Shown piece by piece: positions 20,027 through 30,790 of a stretch of DNA of 64,000 nucleotides. The DNA lies in contig JANQKV010000049.1 of NCBI GenBank assembly GCA_028280945.1, forward strand, positions 245,861 to 309,860, given 5' to 3'. The stretch is from Opitutaceae bacterium (GTDB lineage Bacteria; Verrucomicrobiota; Verrucomicrobiia; Opitutales; Opitutaceae). The notes beneath the pieces are model-generated. The model worked only from the letters and a program-made list of their open reading frames with translations. It had not been told where the DNA came from and ran no database searches. Made by a program: the position numbers and the translations under genes. How positions within the stretch are numbered: position 1 is the stretch's first letter; each line of letters begins with the position of its first letter.

Positions 20027-21763
20027 TTAATAGACGTCGCGGGCGTAACGTTTGGCGGCCTTGAGGTCCTTCACGTAGGTGGCGGCTTCTTCGACGGATC
20101 GACTGCCGTGTTTGGCGATGGTGTCGTGCAAGGCGTTGTCGACGTCCTTGGCCATTCGTTTGGCGTCGCCGCAGACGTAGAAGTGCGCGCCGCGTTCCAG
20201 CCACTCCCACAGCTCACCGCCTGCTTCCCGCATGCGGTCCTGCACATAGACCTTTTCGGCTTGGTCGCGGGAAAAGGCCGTATCGACCCGGGTGAGCAGG
20301 CCTGACTTTTGCCAATTACCAATCTGGTCCTGGTAGAGGTAGTCTGTGGCGGCGTGTTGGTCGCCAAAGAACAGCCAGTTGTCTCCCTGGGCTCCGGTGG
20401 CAGCCCGTTGCTCAAGAAAGGCACGGAAAGGAGCGATGCCCGTTCCGGGTCCCACCATGATCATCGGCAGGTCGGGATCCGCCGGCAGGCGAAAGGCCTT
20501 GTTGTGGTGTACAAATACCCCGGCGGTTCCCGAAACCCGCTCGGCCAGGAACGTGGAACAGACACCTTTGCGTGTACGGCCGCCCGCCTCGTAGCGCACG
20601 GCACCGACGGTGAGGTGCACCTCTCCGGGGTGGGCCTTGGGACTCGAGGAAATAGAATACAAACGCGGCGAGAGCTTTCGGAGGAAGCTCGGATTTTGGA
20701 TTTTGGATTTCAGGTTTTCGATTGCCTCGGGGGCGGCAGCCTGCAGCGCATCGAGAATATCCCCAATGCCTTCATCAGCTTGTAGTCCGAGTTCCTCCAG
20801 GAAGGCTTTGGAGGGTTTTCCCAGGTCATAATTCTGCTCCAGGGCCGTACGCAGTGAACGCTCGCCGGCTGGAGTCGATACGGCCTCTTCACCGTCGCAA
20901 CCCAGAGTCGTTAATACTTCGGCAACCAAGTCCGGACAGTTCTGTGGCACGACGGCGAGGGCGTCACCGGCTTCGTAGCTGAGACCGGAATCAGCCAAAG
21001 AAAACTCAACATGGTTCACCTCTTTGGCCGATCCCTCACCGTTCAGGTTTTGAACCTTCAACAACGGAGCCGGAAAAGGATTCGAGCGCCCGTAAACGGG
21101 CGCAATGTCTGATGAAGAATGTATGATGTCTGATGTGGCCTGAGCAGATGCGACATCCTCATCTTGAGACTTGTTACTTGTTACTTGGTCATTGAGCGCG
21201 ACCAGGGAGCGCTCCAACCACGCCTCAAAGGGTTCGTCGTAGTCGACGTCACAGTCGACCCGGTCGGTCGCGCGGGTGGCACCGAGCTTGGCGAGGGCGG
21301 AGTCGAAGTCCTTCCCGCATTGGCAGAACAACTCGTAGTTGCTGTCCCCCAAGCCGCAGACGGAGTAGTTGAGACTGGCGGGCAGGCTCGGTGCATTCTC
21401 GGCGCGGACAGCATCGTACAGCGGCTTGGCGTTGTCCGGTGGTTCGCCATCGCCATAGGTGCTGGTGATCACGAGAAGTCGCTCCGCCGCCGCCAGGTCG
21501 GGGGCCGATGTGCTAGCCATGTCGACAACGGTGGGAGCGAAACCGCGTTTGCCGGCTGCTTTGGCGGCCTGCTTGGCAAGGGATTCAGCCGTGCCGGTTT
21601 GTGAACCCCACAGAATAGTCAGGGGTTTAAGAGAATCGACCGGCTCGGCGGCAGCCTGATCGGATGGCGCCCGGCTGAACATGCCGGCAAAGAAACCATT
21701 AAGCCAAGCGCGTTGCGCCGGAGTAAAGGGGGCGTTGTCGGGAATGTAGGGAGCGGAGCTCAT
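20027..21763 (-). CDS. CysJ-like diflavin reductase, probable electron donor to the nitrite reductase
   Basis: 578 residues: a short N-terminal region, a flavodoxin-like FMN domain (WGSQTGTAES, about 55-64), a connecting FAD domain (RLYSISSSP) and an NADPH-binding domain (GPGTGIAPFRAF) ending in the aromatic residue usual for this family (Tyr). The architecture is that of sulfite reductase flavoprotein CysJ. It starts at ATG 21763, 46 bases below the nitrite reductase gene in the same direction, so it probably passes NADPH electrons to that siroheme enzyme. Two regions look like intergenic-repeat sequence now translated: the linker after the FMN domain (about 21105-21190) and ENLKSKIQNP (20691-20716). 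Confidence 0.88.
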   Translation of the reverse strand: MSSAPYIPDNAPFTPAQRAWLNGFFAGMFSRAPSDQAAAEPVDSLKPLTILWGSQTGTAESLAKQAAKAAGKRGFAPTVVDMASTSAPDLAAAERLLVITSTYGDGEPPDNAKPLYDAVRAENAPSLPASLNYSVCGLGDSNYELFCQCGKDFDSALAKLGATRATDRVDCDVDYDEPFEAWLERSLVALNDQVTSNKSQDEDVASAQATSDIIHSSSDIAPVYGRSNPFPAPLLKVQNLNGEGSAKEVNHVEFSLADSGLSYEAGDALAVVPQNCPDLVAEVLTTLGCDGEEAVSTPAGERSLRTALEQNYDLGKPSKAFLEELGLQADEGIGDILDALQAAAPEAIENLKSKIQNPSFLRKLSPRLYSISSSPKAHPGEVHLTVGAVRYEAGGRTRKGVCSTFLAERVSGTAGVFVHHNKAFRLPADPDLPMIMVGPGTGIAPFRAFLEQRAATGAQGDNWLFFGDQHAATDYLYQDQIGNWQKSGLLTRVDTAFSRDQAEKVYVQDRMREAGGELWEWLERGAHFYVCGDAKRMAKDVDNALHDTIAKHGSRSVEEAATYVKDLKAAKRYARDVY

Positions 21764-21809
21764 GGTGGGCCGGCGGAAGGAAGGGAAAGATAACGAGAAG
21801 GAGAAAGAG

Positions 21810-23591
21810 TCAGGGGGAGATGAGCTCCTGCAGTTCGCCGATTTCGTGGCGGCGGGTCCATTCGACGAAGGACTCACCCGTGTCGTGGTTTTCTTGATAC
21901 GTCGCGATGATCCGATCGACGAGGCCGGGCAGTTCTTCGGCCCCCACGCCCTTGAAGATTTCGCGGCCGATGCCCTGCTCCTGATCCACGCCGCCACCGA
22001 GGACGATGTGGTAGCCCTCGCGGCCGTCCTTCAGTTTGGCCGCCACGCCCCCGATGTCGCCGCAGTAGTGCTGGGCGCAGGAGTGGGGGCAGCCGGTCAG
22101 ATGAATGTTGATGGGTAGATCTGTTTGTCGGTCGTTTTTGCGCAGATGTTCAGCCAAGGCGACGGCGTGGCCCTTAGTATCGGCCGCCGCGTATTTGCAA
22201 CCCTTGTTGCCGGTGCAGGCGATCACGCAACCCGCGGTGGTGGATCCCTGGGTAGTGAAGCCGATGCGCTCCAGGCTTCGCTCCACTGAAGGGACAAACG
22301 CATTCGGGATATTCGGCAGGAGGAAGTTCTGCCAGACGGTCAGACGGATTTCTCCGGTGCCAAAGTGATCGGCGAGGTCGGCCAGGCGCCGGGCTTGACC
22401 GGACTGCACGCGACCCACGAGGGCGATGGCACCGAGGTAATTCAGTCCAGCCTGTTTTTGGCGATATACACCCACATGCCCATGCTTGAGGACGGGCTGA
22501 CGTGGCTCGCATTGATCGAGCGGCAGGCGCACCAAGTCAAAGGCGAGTCGCTCCTCCGCCGTGGCGATAAATTTTTCCACGCCCCACTTTTCGAGGAGAT
22601 ACTTCAGGCGCGCCTTTTTGCGATTGGTGCGGTCGCCGTTTTCGTTGAAGACCCGCAGCATGGCGGCGGCCAGGGGAACTGCTTGGTCAGGCTTGATCAG
22701 CAACCCGGTATCCTTCGCAAAGTCCTTGTGCCCGGTGATGCCCCCGAGTCCGACTCGGAAATAAATCCCCGACTCCACCCCCGCCACGCCTTCGCCCACG
22801 CGGCAGGCGAAGAAAGCGATATCATTGGTGTCGGCGGCTGCGGAGATGGTGCCACCGCCGTCAAACGCGATGTTGAACTTGCGCGGCAGGCCATAGAGGT
22901 CGCGATGGTTGAGAATGTAGTGGTGCACCGCCTTGGCGTAGGGGCGCACGTCGAGGATCTCGGTGTGGTCAAACCCCGCGGTGGGTGTGGCGGTGATGTT
23001 GCGCACGTTGTCTGCTCCGGCGCCCTTTGACGTGAGGCCCAAGTCCTGCACCCGGGTGAGCACATCAACAATGCTCTTGGGGGCAAATTCGCGCAGTTGG
23101 AAATTGGCGCGGGTGGTGATATCGAGCCGGCCGTTGCCGAGATCGTCGGCGAGGTCCGCGAGTCCGCGCAATTGAGTGCTGGTCACGATGCCGGCCGGAA
23201 TGCGCAGTCGCATCATGAAACTGTCTTGGGCTGGGGCGACGTGAAAGAGGCCAAAAAACTTGAACCGGAAGCAGTCCGCGTCGTCCGGAAATTTGTTGGC
23301 CTCGGCGTGAGCGACGAGGCGCTCCCAAACGTCGAGCCCATTGAGCTCGCGCTTGATGAGTTCGGGTTTGCAGAGGTCTTCCACCGGAGTGCCGAAGACG
23401 GTGTCCTCTTCTGGAGGAAGTCCAAGATGAGGGCCTCCTGCCGCCGGATCGCCGGTGAGCTTTCCGCTGGGGTCAACGCCGACGAACGGGATCTGTCCAC
23501 TCGCCATTGCACCCGCCATGAACCCTTGCAGGTATTCCTTCTGCTCAGTGGTGAATTCATCGGTGGGAGGCATGGAGGTGGCCGAGTTCAT
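21810..23591 (-). CDS. nirA: Siroheme nitrite/sulfite reductase, probably assimilatory nitrite reductase NirA
   Basis: 593-residue hemoprotein reducing nitrite to ammonium with six electrons. The 4Fe-4S/siroheme ligands are CTGNKGC and TGCPHSC near the C-terminus; the two tandem ferrite-reductase repeats with TRANFQLR and TVWQNFLLP are visible. NirA and sulfite reductase are homologous; the setting between nitrate transport and nitrate reductase genes favours nitrite. An ATG six codons inside (MPPTDEF) is an alternative start. It lies directly above the diflavin reductase gene. Cytoplasmic. Confidence 0.88.
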   Translation of the reverse strand: MNSATSMPPTDEFTTEQKEYLQGFMAGAMASGQIPFVGVDPSGKLTGDPAAGGPHLGLPPEEDTVFGTPVEDLCKPELIKRELNGLDVWERLVAHAEANKFPDDADCFRFKFFGLFHVAPAQDSFMMRLRIPAGIVTSTQLRGLADLADDLGNGRLDITTRANFQLREFAPKSIVDVLTRVQDLGLTSKGAGADNVRNITATPTAGFDHTEILDVRPYAKAVHHYILNHRDLYGLPRKFNIAFDGGGTISAAADTNDIAFFACRVGEGVAGVESGIYFRVGLGGITGHKDFAKDTGLLIKPDQAVPLAAAMLRVFNENGDRTNRKKARLKYLLEKWGVEKFIATAEERLAFDLVRLPLDQCEPRQPVLKHGHVGVYRQKQAGLNYLGAIALVGRVQSGQARRLADLADHFGTGEIRLTVWQNFLLPNIPNAFVPSVERSLERIGFTTQGSTTAGCVIACTGNKGCKYAAADTKGHAVALAEHLRKNDRQTDLPINIHLTGCPHSCAQHYCGDIGGVAAKLKDGREGYHIVLGGGVDQEQGIGREIFKGVGAEELPGLVDRIIATYQENHDTGESFVEWTRRHEIGELQELISP

Positions 23592-23750
23592 GGGATCAAT
23601 TCGATACCGTTATCGAGCACCGCCGGTGCCATGGCCGGGTGCAGCAGAATAAACAAGACGCATGGAATCGATAGGTATGATGAACAAAACGAATCGATCT
23701 TCGGGGCCGGATATTGTTGGTGATGGATCGTTAATCGCCGGTCCGCAGGA

Positions 23751-23821
23751 CTGTCGGGCGTAAAGCCCGACCCACATGGGGATGCTGGTGTTTGATGTGG
23801 GTCGGGCTTTACACCCGACAG
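23751..23821. repeat. Inverted pair of REP-like palindromes (BIME-like)
   Basis: A 27-base arm (23751-23777) and its inverse (23795-23821) match at 26 of 27 positions around a 17-base spacer. Each arm is itself a small palindrome (GTCGGGC-TTTA-CACCCGAC type). The layout is that of a bacterial interspersed mosaic element. It lies between the porin stop codon and nirA, where it may also attenuate or stabilise the polycistronic message. Confidence 0.7.
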
Positions 23822-23843
23822 TTGCGGGAGGCGCTTGGTGAAC

Positions 23844-25037
23844 CTAGTAGGCGAAATTCACTTCGATGCTGAACCGGTCGATATCGCTGCGGTAGCCGTC
23901 ACTGTCGTAGGAGGCGTATTTTGCGACGCCGGTGAAGCGATCGGCGAATTTGTAGACGGCGACGAAGTCGAATTCCGTGCCGTAGTTGGCCCCACCGGAG
24001 TCGGCGCTGAAGTCATGGTAGGTTGCGCCCAGGGTCAGCCCCTTGGCGGGGGTGATGCCGGCGCTGAGGTAGAAGTCCTGCAGACCGTCAGGCGGGGTGC
24101 CGAGGAACACGTCGGCGAAGCCGTTGAACTTGTGCAGGGTGGCGAGCGGAGTTTTGAAGCCCTGGCCATTGTCGGCCCCCAGCACCTCGTAACCGACGAG
24201 AACCTTGAAGGAGCCGAAGTTGGCCCCGAGTTCGCCGATGTAGTAGGTCGTGCTGTAGTCGAAGGCGCTGTTACCGTAGTCGGATTGGGTGGCGACCTCA
24301 GCCCGGTAGGTTAGAGTCAGGCCATCTTCGATCTTGGTCGAGCCGGCGTAGCTGGCGCCATAAGTGGCGGTGGAGTTGGCGGCGGCGTTGTCGAAGTCGA
24401 ACAGGTAGGCGTAGCCGGTGAGTTTGCCGCCCGGCACCTTGGCGTAGGAGAGGTTGAAGACGTGGCTGTCGCTGTCCCAATCGCGCTTGTCGGAGAAGAT
24501 GCGGTTGATCTGCCAGAAGTAGCCATAGGTGGCGGTCAGGCCATCGACGCTCGTGTTCGCGTAGGTGAACGAATCGAAGGTCTGCATGTCCTGGCGCCAT
24601 CCGACGTCGCCGATGTAGCGCACGTTATCGAGCACGAAGCGCTGGCGACCGAGCTTGGCGGCATGGCCCTCCGCATTGTAGGCGAGCCAGGACTGATTGA
24701 TTTCGGTGCCCTCAACATCGGCGATGACGGGCCGGCCGGCGCCACCGGGATTGAGGCCGGCTTGGTTGTAGCCGTCAGAGTCGAGGGCGGTGACATCTTC
24801 GCCTTCGAGCATGAAGGAGAAGCCGTTGAACTTGCCGGAGGTGAAGCCCAGGCGGTTGCGCAGGGTGGCGGCGTTGGAATCCTTCAAACCGGGCACGCTG
24901 GCGGTTTCGTAGCGGGCGCGGGTCTGGAGAGAGACCTTTCCTTCGGAAAACACCTCATCAATGGTCGATGCGGCGGAGGCGGTAAAAGCGAGGGCGGCAG
25001 AGCCACAGATCGCGGTGTATAGGCACAGTTTGGTCAT
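23844..25037 (-). CDS. Outer-membrane porin (alginate-export/OprD-like beta-barrel)
   Basis: 397 residues with a signal peptide (about 1-22) and alternating beta-strands rich in Tyr, Gly, Asp and Phe, ending in an aromatic residue (FAY), as outer-membrane barrels do. RARYET near the N-terminus and the GRQRFVLDNVRYIGDVGWRQD stretch resemble the alginate-export porin family. Lying inside the nitrate import cluster, it probably gives nitrate or nitrite a way through the outer membrane. About 40 bases separate it from the nrtD-like gene upstream on the same strand. Confidence 0.85.
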   Translation of the reverse strand: MTKLCLYTAICGSAALAFTASAASTIDEVFSEGKVSLQTRARYETASVPGLKDSNAATLRNRLGFTSGKFNGFSFMLEGEDVTALDSDGYNQAGLNPGGAGRPVIADVEGTEINQSWLAYNAEGHAAKLGRQRFVLDNVRYIGDVGWRQDMQTFDSFTYANTSVDGLTATYGYFWQINRIFSDKRDWDSDSHVFNLSYAKVPGGKLTGYAYLFDFDNAAANSTATYGASYAGSTKIEDGLTLTYRAEVATQSDYGNSAFDYSTTYYIGELGANFGSFKVLVGYEVLGADNGQGFKTPLATLHKFNGFADVFLGTPPDGLQDFYLSAGITPAKGLTLGATYHDFSADSGGANYGTEFDFVAVYKFADRFTGVAKYASYDSDGYRSDIDRFSIEVNFAY

Positions 25038-25079
25038 GATGCAGCGGGTTAGCGGTGCAGGTGTTGGGTGGGAGTTTGG

Positions 25080-25988
25080 TCAGAACAGAGCCGCGAACGA
25101 CGCGACCATGCGCTGGCCAAAATTGGTTTTTTCGGGTGGCTTGGCCGGGCCGTCGCCGGAGGCAGAATCGGAGGAATCGGGCGGAGCCTTGGGCGCCTGC
25201 TTGGCGTGCTCGCAGTCGTCGAGGAAGCGCAGCAGCTGTTCGCGGTAGTGGAAGAAGCGATCGTCACTCATCATGGCTTCGCGGTCCCGCGGGCGGGGAA
25301 AGTCGATCGACATGACACTGCCGACCCTGGCGTGCGGTCCGTTCGTCATCATGCAGATACGGTTGGACATGTAGACGGCTTCGTCGACGTCATGCGTGAT
25401 GAGCATGGTGGTGATCTTGTCCCGATTGAGGATGCCCAGGATGACGTCCTGCAATTCCATGCGGGTGAGCGAATCGAGTCGCCCGAACGGCTCGTCGAGC
25501 AGCAGAATCTTCGGCTTGAGCGCAATGGCGCGGGCGATGCCCACGCGTTGTTGCATGCCCCCGGACATTTCGCGTGGATACTTTTTCATGGCATCGGCCA
25601 GGCCCACGGCGGAGAGAGCGTAGGCGACGATGTCCCGGCGTTCCCGCTTGCTGGCGTGGGGGTAGACCTCGTTGACGCCGAGCATGACATTGCCCCAGGC
25701 CGTCATCCAGGGCAACAGGCACGGAGCCTGGAACACCACCGCCCGGTCGGGTGCCGGACCGGAGATCTCGCGTCCATCCACAATGATGCCGCCGGCGGAG
25801 ATCGGATTGAGGCCGGCGATCATGGTGAGTACGGTGGACTTGCCGCAGCCGGAGTGTCCGATAACCGAGATGAATTCGCCCTGGGTGACCTTGAGATTGA
25901 AGCCGTCGACGACTTTGACCTCTTCACCGAACGGATTCGGGTAGGCTTTTACCAGCTCGGTGATTTCGAGATAACGTTCGTTGATCAT
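25080..25988 (-). CDS. nrtD: Nitrate ABC transporter ATPase (NrtD-like)
   Basis: 302-residue ABC ATPase of the nitrate/sulfonate/taurine family. Walker [10 protein letters not shown] (about 45-53), the signature [14 protein letters not shown] (a variant of LSGGQ), Walker [10 protein letters not shown], and the switch histidine in ITHDVDEA. It has a Ser/Asp/Pro-rich tail and no extra substrate-binding domain. Its start overlaps the stop codon of the second ATPase by ATGA (25985-25988). With the other ATPase it would make a heterodimeric motor under the NrtB permease. Confidence 0.9.
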   Translation of the reverse strand: MINERYLEITELVKAYPNPFGEEVKVVDGFNLKVTQGEFISVIGHSGCGKSTVLTMIAGLNPISAGGIIVDGREISGPAPDRAVVFQAPCLLPWMTAWGNVMLGVNEVYPHASKRERRDIVAYALSAVGLADAMKKYPREMSGGMQQRVGIARAIALKPKILLLDEPFGRLDSLTRMELQDVILGILNRDKITTMLITHDVDEAVYMSNRICMMTNGPHARVGSVMSIDFPRPRDREAMMSDDRFFHYREQLLRFLDDCEHAKQAPKAPPDSSDSASGDGPAKPPEKTNFGQRMVASFAALF

Positions 25989-26932
25989 GCGGCGTCGGAA
26001 TTGCGAGTTTCGTCTCCCTCGGAGGCGTTGTGAATGGCGTTGGCCTCGGCGATGGCCCGGCGGGTGATGGCCTTGGGCGGCTCACGGCGACCGGTGGAGA
26101 AGTCGGCGGGCAGGACGTTCGGCATCTCGATGGCCTGGTCGACCCGCAGGGCCTTGGCCTCGCGGTTGAGCCCCATCAGGTAGCCGGTGATTTCGGCCTT
26201 AAGGTGTTTGAACTCCGGATCATGGTTCATGGCGGTGCGATCCCGAGGGCGTTCAAGTGTATTGCTGAACGACGTGGCGAGGGTGGCGTTTGGCCCCATG
26301 GTCAGGGGGATCACGCGGTCGGCCAGCAGCAGGGCCTCGTCGACGTCATTGGTGATGAGCACCACGGTGCGGCGATCCTGCTCCCAGATGCGGGTGATCT
26401 CATCCTGCAGATTGGCCCGAGTCAGGGCGTCGAGGGCGGAGAGGGGCTCGTCGAGCAACAGCACCGACGGTTGCATCGACAGGGTGCGGGCAAGGGACAC
26501 GCGCTGGCGCATGCCGCCGGATAGCTCGCGCGGTTTCTTCTCGGTGGCCGGGGTCAGGTTGACCATCTCGATGTAGCGCGCCACGTGCTCGCGGCGTTGG
26601 GCGGCATTGAACTGGGGGAAGACCGACTTCACCGCCAACTCGATGTTGCCTTGCACGGTCAGCCAGGGAAGGAGTGAGTAGTTCTGGAAAACGATGCCGC
26701 GTTCCGGACTGGGTCCACGCACCGGTCGTCCGCTCATGCGCACGGATCCGGTATCCGGTTTCTGGAGACCAGCGAGGAGATTAACCAAGGTCGACTTGCC
26801 ACTGCCGGAGAACCCAATAACGGCGACGAACTCATTCTCCTCCACCGCCAGGTTCACGTCGGTGAGCACCTCCGTGCGATGGTTTGCCGGCCCAAAACCG
26901 ACACTGACATCGTTTAACTCAAGAAAGCTCAT
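25985..26932 (-). CDS. nrtC: Nitrate ABC transporter ATPase (NrtC-like, without solute-binding domain)
   Basis: 315-residue ABC ATPase: Walker [10 protein letters not shown], signature [15 protein letters not shown], Walker [16 protein letters not shown]. The last ~90 residues are not part of the ATPase core. Cyanobacterial NrtC carries a fused NrtA-like regulatory domain; here that domain is missing, and a separate NrtA-like protein is encoded at 30791. Its ATG (26930-26932) is six bases from the inverted repeat of the inserted four-helix gene, so the normal leader between nrtB and nrtC has been changed by the insertion. Confidence 0.88.
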   Translation of the reverse strand: MSFLELNDVSVGFGPANHRTEVLTDVNLAVEENEFVAVIGFSGSGKSTLVNLLAGLQKPDTGSVRMSGRPVRGPSPERGIVFQNYSLLPWLTVQGNIELAVKSVFPQFNAAQRREHVARYIEMVNLTPATEKKPRELSGGMRQRVSLARTLSMQPSVLLLDEPLSALDALTRANLQDEITRIWEQDRRTVVLITNDVDEALLLADRVIPLTMGPNATLATSFSNTLERPRDRTAMNHDPEFKHLKAEITGYLMGLNREAKALRVDQAIEMPNVLPADFSTGRREPPKAITRRAIAEANAIHNASEGDETRNSDAA

Positions 26933-26937
26933 GTCAT

Positions 26938-27350
26938 GTAAGATGTTTGATGTCAGATGTATGATGTGGCATCAGCTGAAGCATGACTCCGGATGAGTTG
27001 AGTGAGCGTCTGATGGTTTTTGCTCTGCGCGTGGCGAGAATGACGGAGGCGTTGCCGAGCGGGCCGGCGGCTCGTAATGCAGCTGATCAGGTCATTCGAA
27101 GTTCCAGTTCGACCGCTTCGAACTACCGGGCTGCACAGCGGGGAAAGTCCCGCAAGGATTTTGCGAACAAGGTCAAAATTGCGCTCGAGGAAGCTGACGA
27201 ATCGGAGTTTTGGCTCGAATACATCGAGCGTCTTGAGCTGGTGCCGGCGATCAAATTGAAGGATCTTCGTCATGAAGCCAACGAGTTGGTTCGGATTCTC
27301 GCCGCCATTCGAAAAAGCTCCCGGGACTAGCATCACATCAAACATCTTAC
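26938..27350 (+). mobile_element. Small module: four-helix gene flanked by 16-bp inverted repeats
   Basis: GTAAGATGTTTGATGT (26938-26953) is repeated perfectly in inverted orientation (27335-27350). The repeats enclose a single plus-strand gene lying antisense to, and inside, the nrt operon. Adjacent sequence is low-complexity ATG/GATGT-type repeat. No transposase is present, so movement would need help in trans or homologous recombination. Whether it is truly mobile is inference. Confidence 0.5.
26983..27330 (+). CDS. Four-helix bundle protein of the 23S rRNA-IVS type
   Basis: 115 residues, predicted all-helical, with the features of the family first seen in 23S rRNA intervening sequences: an LSERLMVFALRVAR start, QVIRSSSSTASNYRAA, then RKDFANKVKIALEEADESEFWLE. 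The biochemical role of these proteins is unknown. It is encoded opposite to the surrounding nitrate transport operon and fills most of the 444-base gap between nrtB and nrtC. Flanked by a perfect 16-bp inverted repeat. Confidence 0.85.
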   Translation: MTPDELSERLMVFALRVARMTEALPSGPAARNAADQVIRSSSSTASNYRAAQRGKSRKDFANKVKIALEEADESEFWLEYIERLELVPAIKLKDLRHEANELVRILAAIRKSSRD

Positions 27351-27376
27351 TTTTTACATTAAACATGTGAGCTTGC

Positions 27377-28984
<1,608 letters not shown>

Positions 28985-29065
28985 ATTCGGATACGGATGA
29001 AAGGAAGCGGCGGGTATCGCGGTGCGACGATACCCGCCGCGAACTACTACGGAGTGCGGGTCAGG

Positions 29066-30457
29066 TCAGATCGGGTCCTTGTTGCCGATCTCAAAGCTGT
29101 TGATGTAGGCGATGGGATCGCGGGCATCGAAGAGGTTGCCGTCGATGAACTCGTCGGTGGCAGGCTTGTAGCCGTCGGTGTCCCAGGGCACGTCTTCCTT
29201 GGCGATGTGGCCGTCCTCGAGGAGGAGTTCGGCGGCGGCGAGGTAGACGTCGGGCAGGTAAATGTCCTTCACCGTCTCGTGATACCAGTCGGCCGACTTG
29301 GTCTCGGTGATCTGGCCCCAGCGCCGCATCTGCGTGAGGAACCAGATGCCGTCGCTATACCACGGGTAGGTGGCATGGTATTTGAAGAAGACGTTGAAGT
29401 CGGGCATCTCGCGCACATCGGTCTTTTGGAAGATGAACGTGCCGGTCATGGAGTTTTTGATGACATCGTAGTCGGCCCCGACGTAGTTCGGCTGGGCGAG
29501 GATGCGGACGGCTTCCTCGCGGTTGATCAGGGTGCCGTCGGCATCAGCCGCATCGAGCCACTTGCCGGCGCGAATGAGGGCTTTGACCACGGCAACGTGG
29601 GTATCGGGATTGGCATCAGCCCAGGCCTTGGAGACACCGAAGACCTTCTCGGGGTTGTTCTTCCAAATGTCGTAGTTGGTGGTGACGGGCACGCCGATGC
29701 CCTTGGCCACGGCCTGCTGGTTCCACGGCTCACCGACGCAATAGCCCTGGATGTTGCCGGCCTCAAGAACCGTGGGCATCATGGGCGGAGGTGTGACGGA
29801 GAGTTCCACTTCGGCGTCGGTGCGTCCGCCGATGTCGGTTGCGGTATACATCCCCGGGTGGATGCCGGCGGCGGCGAGCCAGTAGCGGATTTCGTAATTG
29901 TGGGTCGAAACCGGGAAGACCATGCCCATCTGCAACTTGGCACCGGAGGAGAGGTATTCGTCGACCACGGGACGCAGGGCGTTGGCCGAGATCGGATGCA
30001 TTGGCTCCGGGGTGTCGAGGTCGATGTCCTCGAGCTGCATGCTCTCCCAGATGTCGTTGGAAACAGTGATGCCGTTGCCGTTCAGATCCATGGTGAAGGC
30101 GGTGACAATGTGAGCCTGGGTGCCCACTCCGATGGTGGCAGCGATGGGCTGACCGGAGAGCATATGCGCGCCGTCGAGGTTGCCCGAGATAACGTTGTCG
30201 AGCAGCGTCTTCCAGTTGGGTTGGGCGATTACCTCAACGGAGAGGCCTTCGTCCCGGAAAAAGCCTTTTTCCTTGGCGATGACGATGGGGGCGCAGTCCG
30301 TGAGTTTGATGAAACCGAATTTGAGCTCGGTCTTTTCCGGGGAGAGCTGGGCCGAGGCGATGCTGGCGGCCGCGAGGCCAAAAGCAGCGAGGGCGAAGCG
30401 AGCCGCATGACTAAAGAGGTGGCGCGGGCTGATGGGGGCGAGGCGGGAGTGATTCAT
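29066..30457 (-). CDS. nrtA: Nitrate-binding protein NrtA
   Basis: 463 residues, periplasmic substrate-binding protein of the nitrate/nitrite ABC importer. The N-terminus (about 1-36) is an export signal without a clear twin-arginine motif. The mature part begins with [24 protein letters not shown], characteristic of NrtA/CmpA, and has [14 protein letters not shown] in the second lobe. Nitrate rather than bicarbonate is inferred from the nas genes. It lies 81 bases upstream of nrtB. Its start codon overlaps the stop of a possible 49-codon leader frame. Confidence 0.92.
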   Translation of the reverse strand: MNHSRLAPISPRHLFSHAARFALAAFGLAAASIASAQLSPEKTELKFGFIKLTDCAPIVIAKEKGFFRDEGLSVEVIAQPNWKTLLDNVISGNLDGAHMLSGQPIAATIGVGTQAHIVTAFTMDLNGNGITVSNDIWESMQLEDIDLDTPEPMHPISANALRPVVDEYLSSGAKLQMGMVFPVSTHNYEIRYWLAAAGIHPGMYTATDIGGRTDAEVELSVTPPPMMPTVLEAGNIQGYCVGEPWNQQAVAKGIGVPVTTNYDIWKNNPEKVFGVSKAWADANPDTHVAVVKALIRAGKWLDAADADGTLINREEAVRILAQPNYVGADYDVIKNSMTGTFIFQKTDVREMPDFNVFFKYHATYPWYSDGIWFLTQMRRWGQITETKSADWYHETVKDIYLPDVYLAAAELLLEDGHIAKEDVPWDTDGYKPATDEFIDGNLFDARDPIAYINSFEIGNKDPI

Positions 30458-30603
30458 ACGTGACAGTTGGTGTTGTGGTCGGTCGCAGATGATGTCGCGG
30501 AAGCCGCGAACAGGGGGAGTTTTAGCCGTGCCAATGCCAACTCCGGGAAATCGAACGAATCACTGGATGTATCGATTTCCTTAAAATGCTTCATTTCATT
30601 CAT
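30454..30603 (-). CDS. Possible 49-residue leader peptide overlapping nrtA
   Basis: A short frame from ATG 30603 ends in TGA that overlaps the nrtA start as ATGA. The encoded product ([11 protein letters not shown]...) has no known match I recognise. The arrangement would couple nrtA translation to the leader. A hairpin (GGAAATCGA/TCGATTTCC, 30546-30554 with 30572-30580) lies inside it. Codon use is plausible but the length is short, so it may be chance. Confidence 0.25.
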   Translation of the reverse strand: MNEMKHFKEIDTSSDSFDFPELALARLKLPLFAASATSSATDHNTNCHV

Positions 30604-30645
30604 ACATGAACGAGAGCCGGGGTTTCCCCATGGTGGCATGGGGTC
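30546..30645 (-). promoter_or_regulatory. Leader hairpins upstream of nrtA
   Basis: The 333-base gap between the NasS-like gene and nrtA contains two inverted repeats: GGAAATCGA with TCGATTTCC (30546-30580) and a near-perfect CCCCATG-GTGG-CATGGGG (30627-30644). In NasS/NasT systems such leaders hold two-hairpin RNA targets and a terminator. I cannot confirm the hexaloop pattern or a U-tract here, so this is only a candidate control region. Confidence 0.35.
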
Positions 30646-30790
30646 GTTGCATGAACCAAGGTGATGCCGGGGATCACGTCGCGGAGAAGTGATGCACGGA
30701 TTGGACAAACGAAAAAATGCGCACACCAGTAGCGGTTGGTCATTTTTAGTCGGCTGATCCGGCGCGTGTCCCAAAAATGATCACGGTTGG

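Noticed and set aside
30604..30774. N-terminal extension of the leader frame upstream of nrtA
   Set aside because: The extended frame overlaps a perfect hairpin, has no similarity and no codon signal; only the short part from 30603 is kept as a weak candidate.
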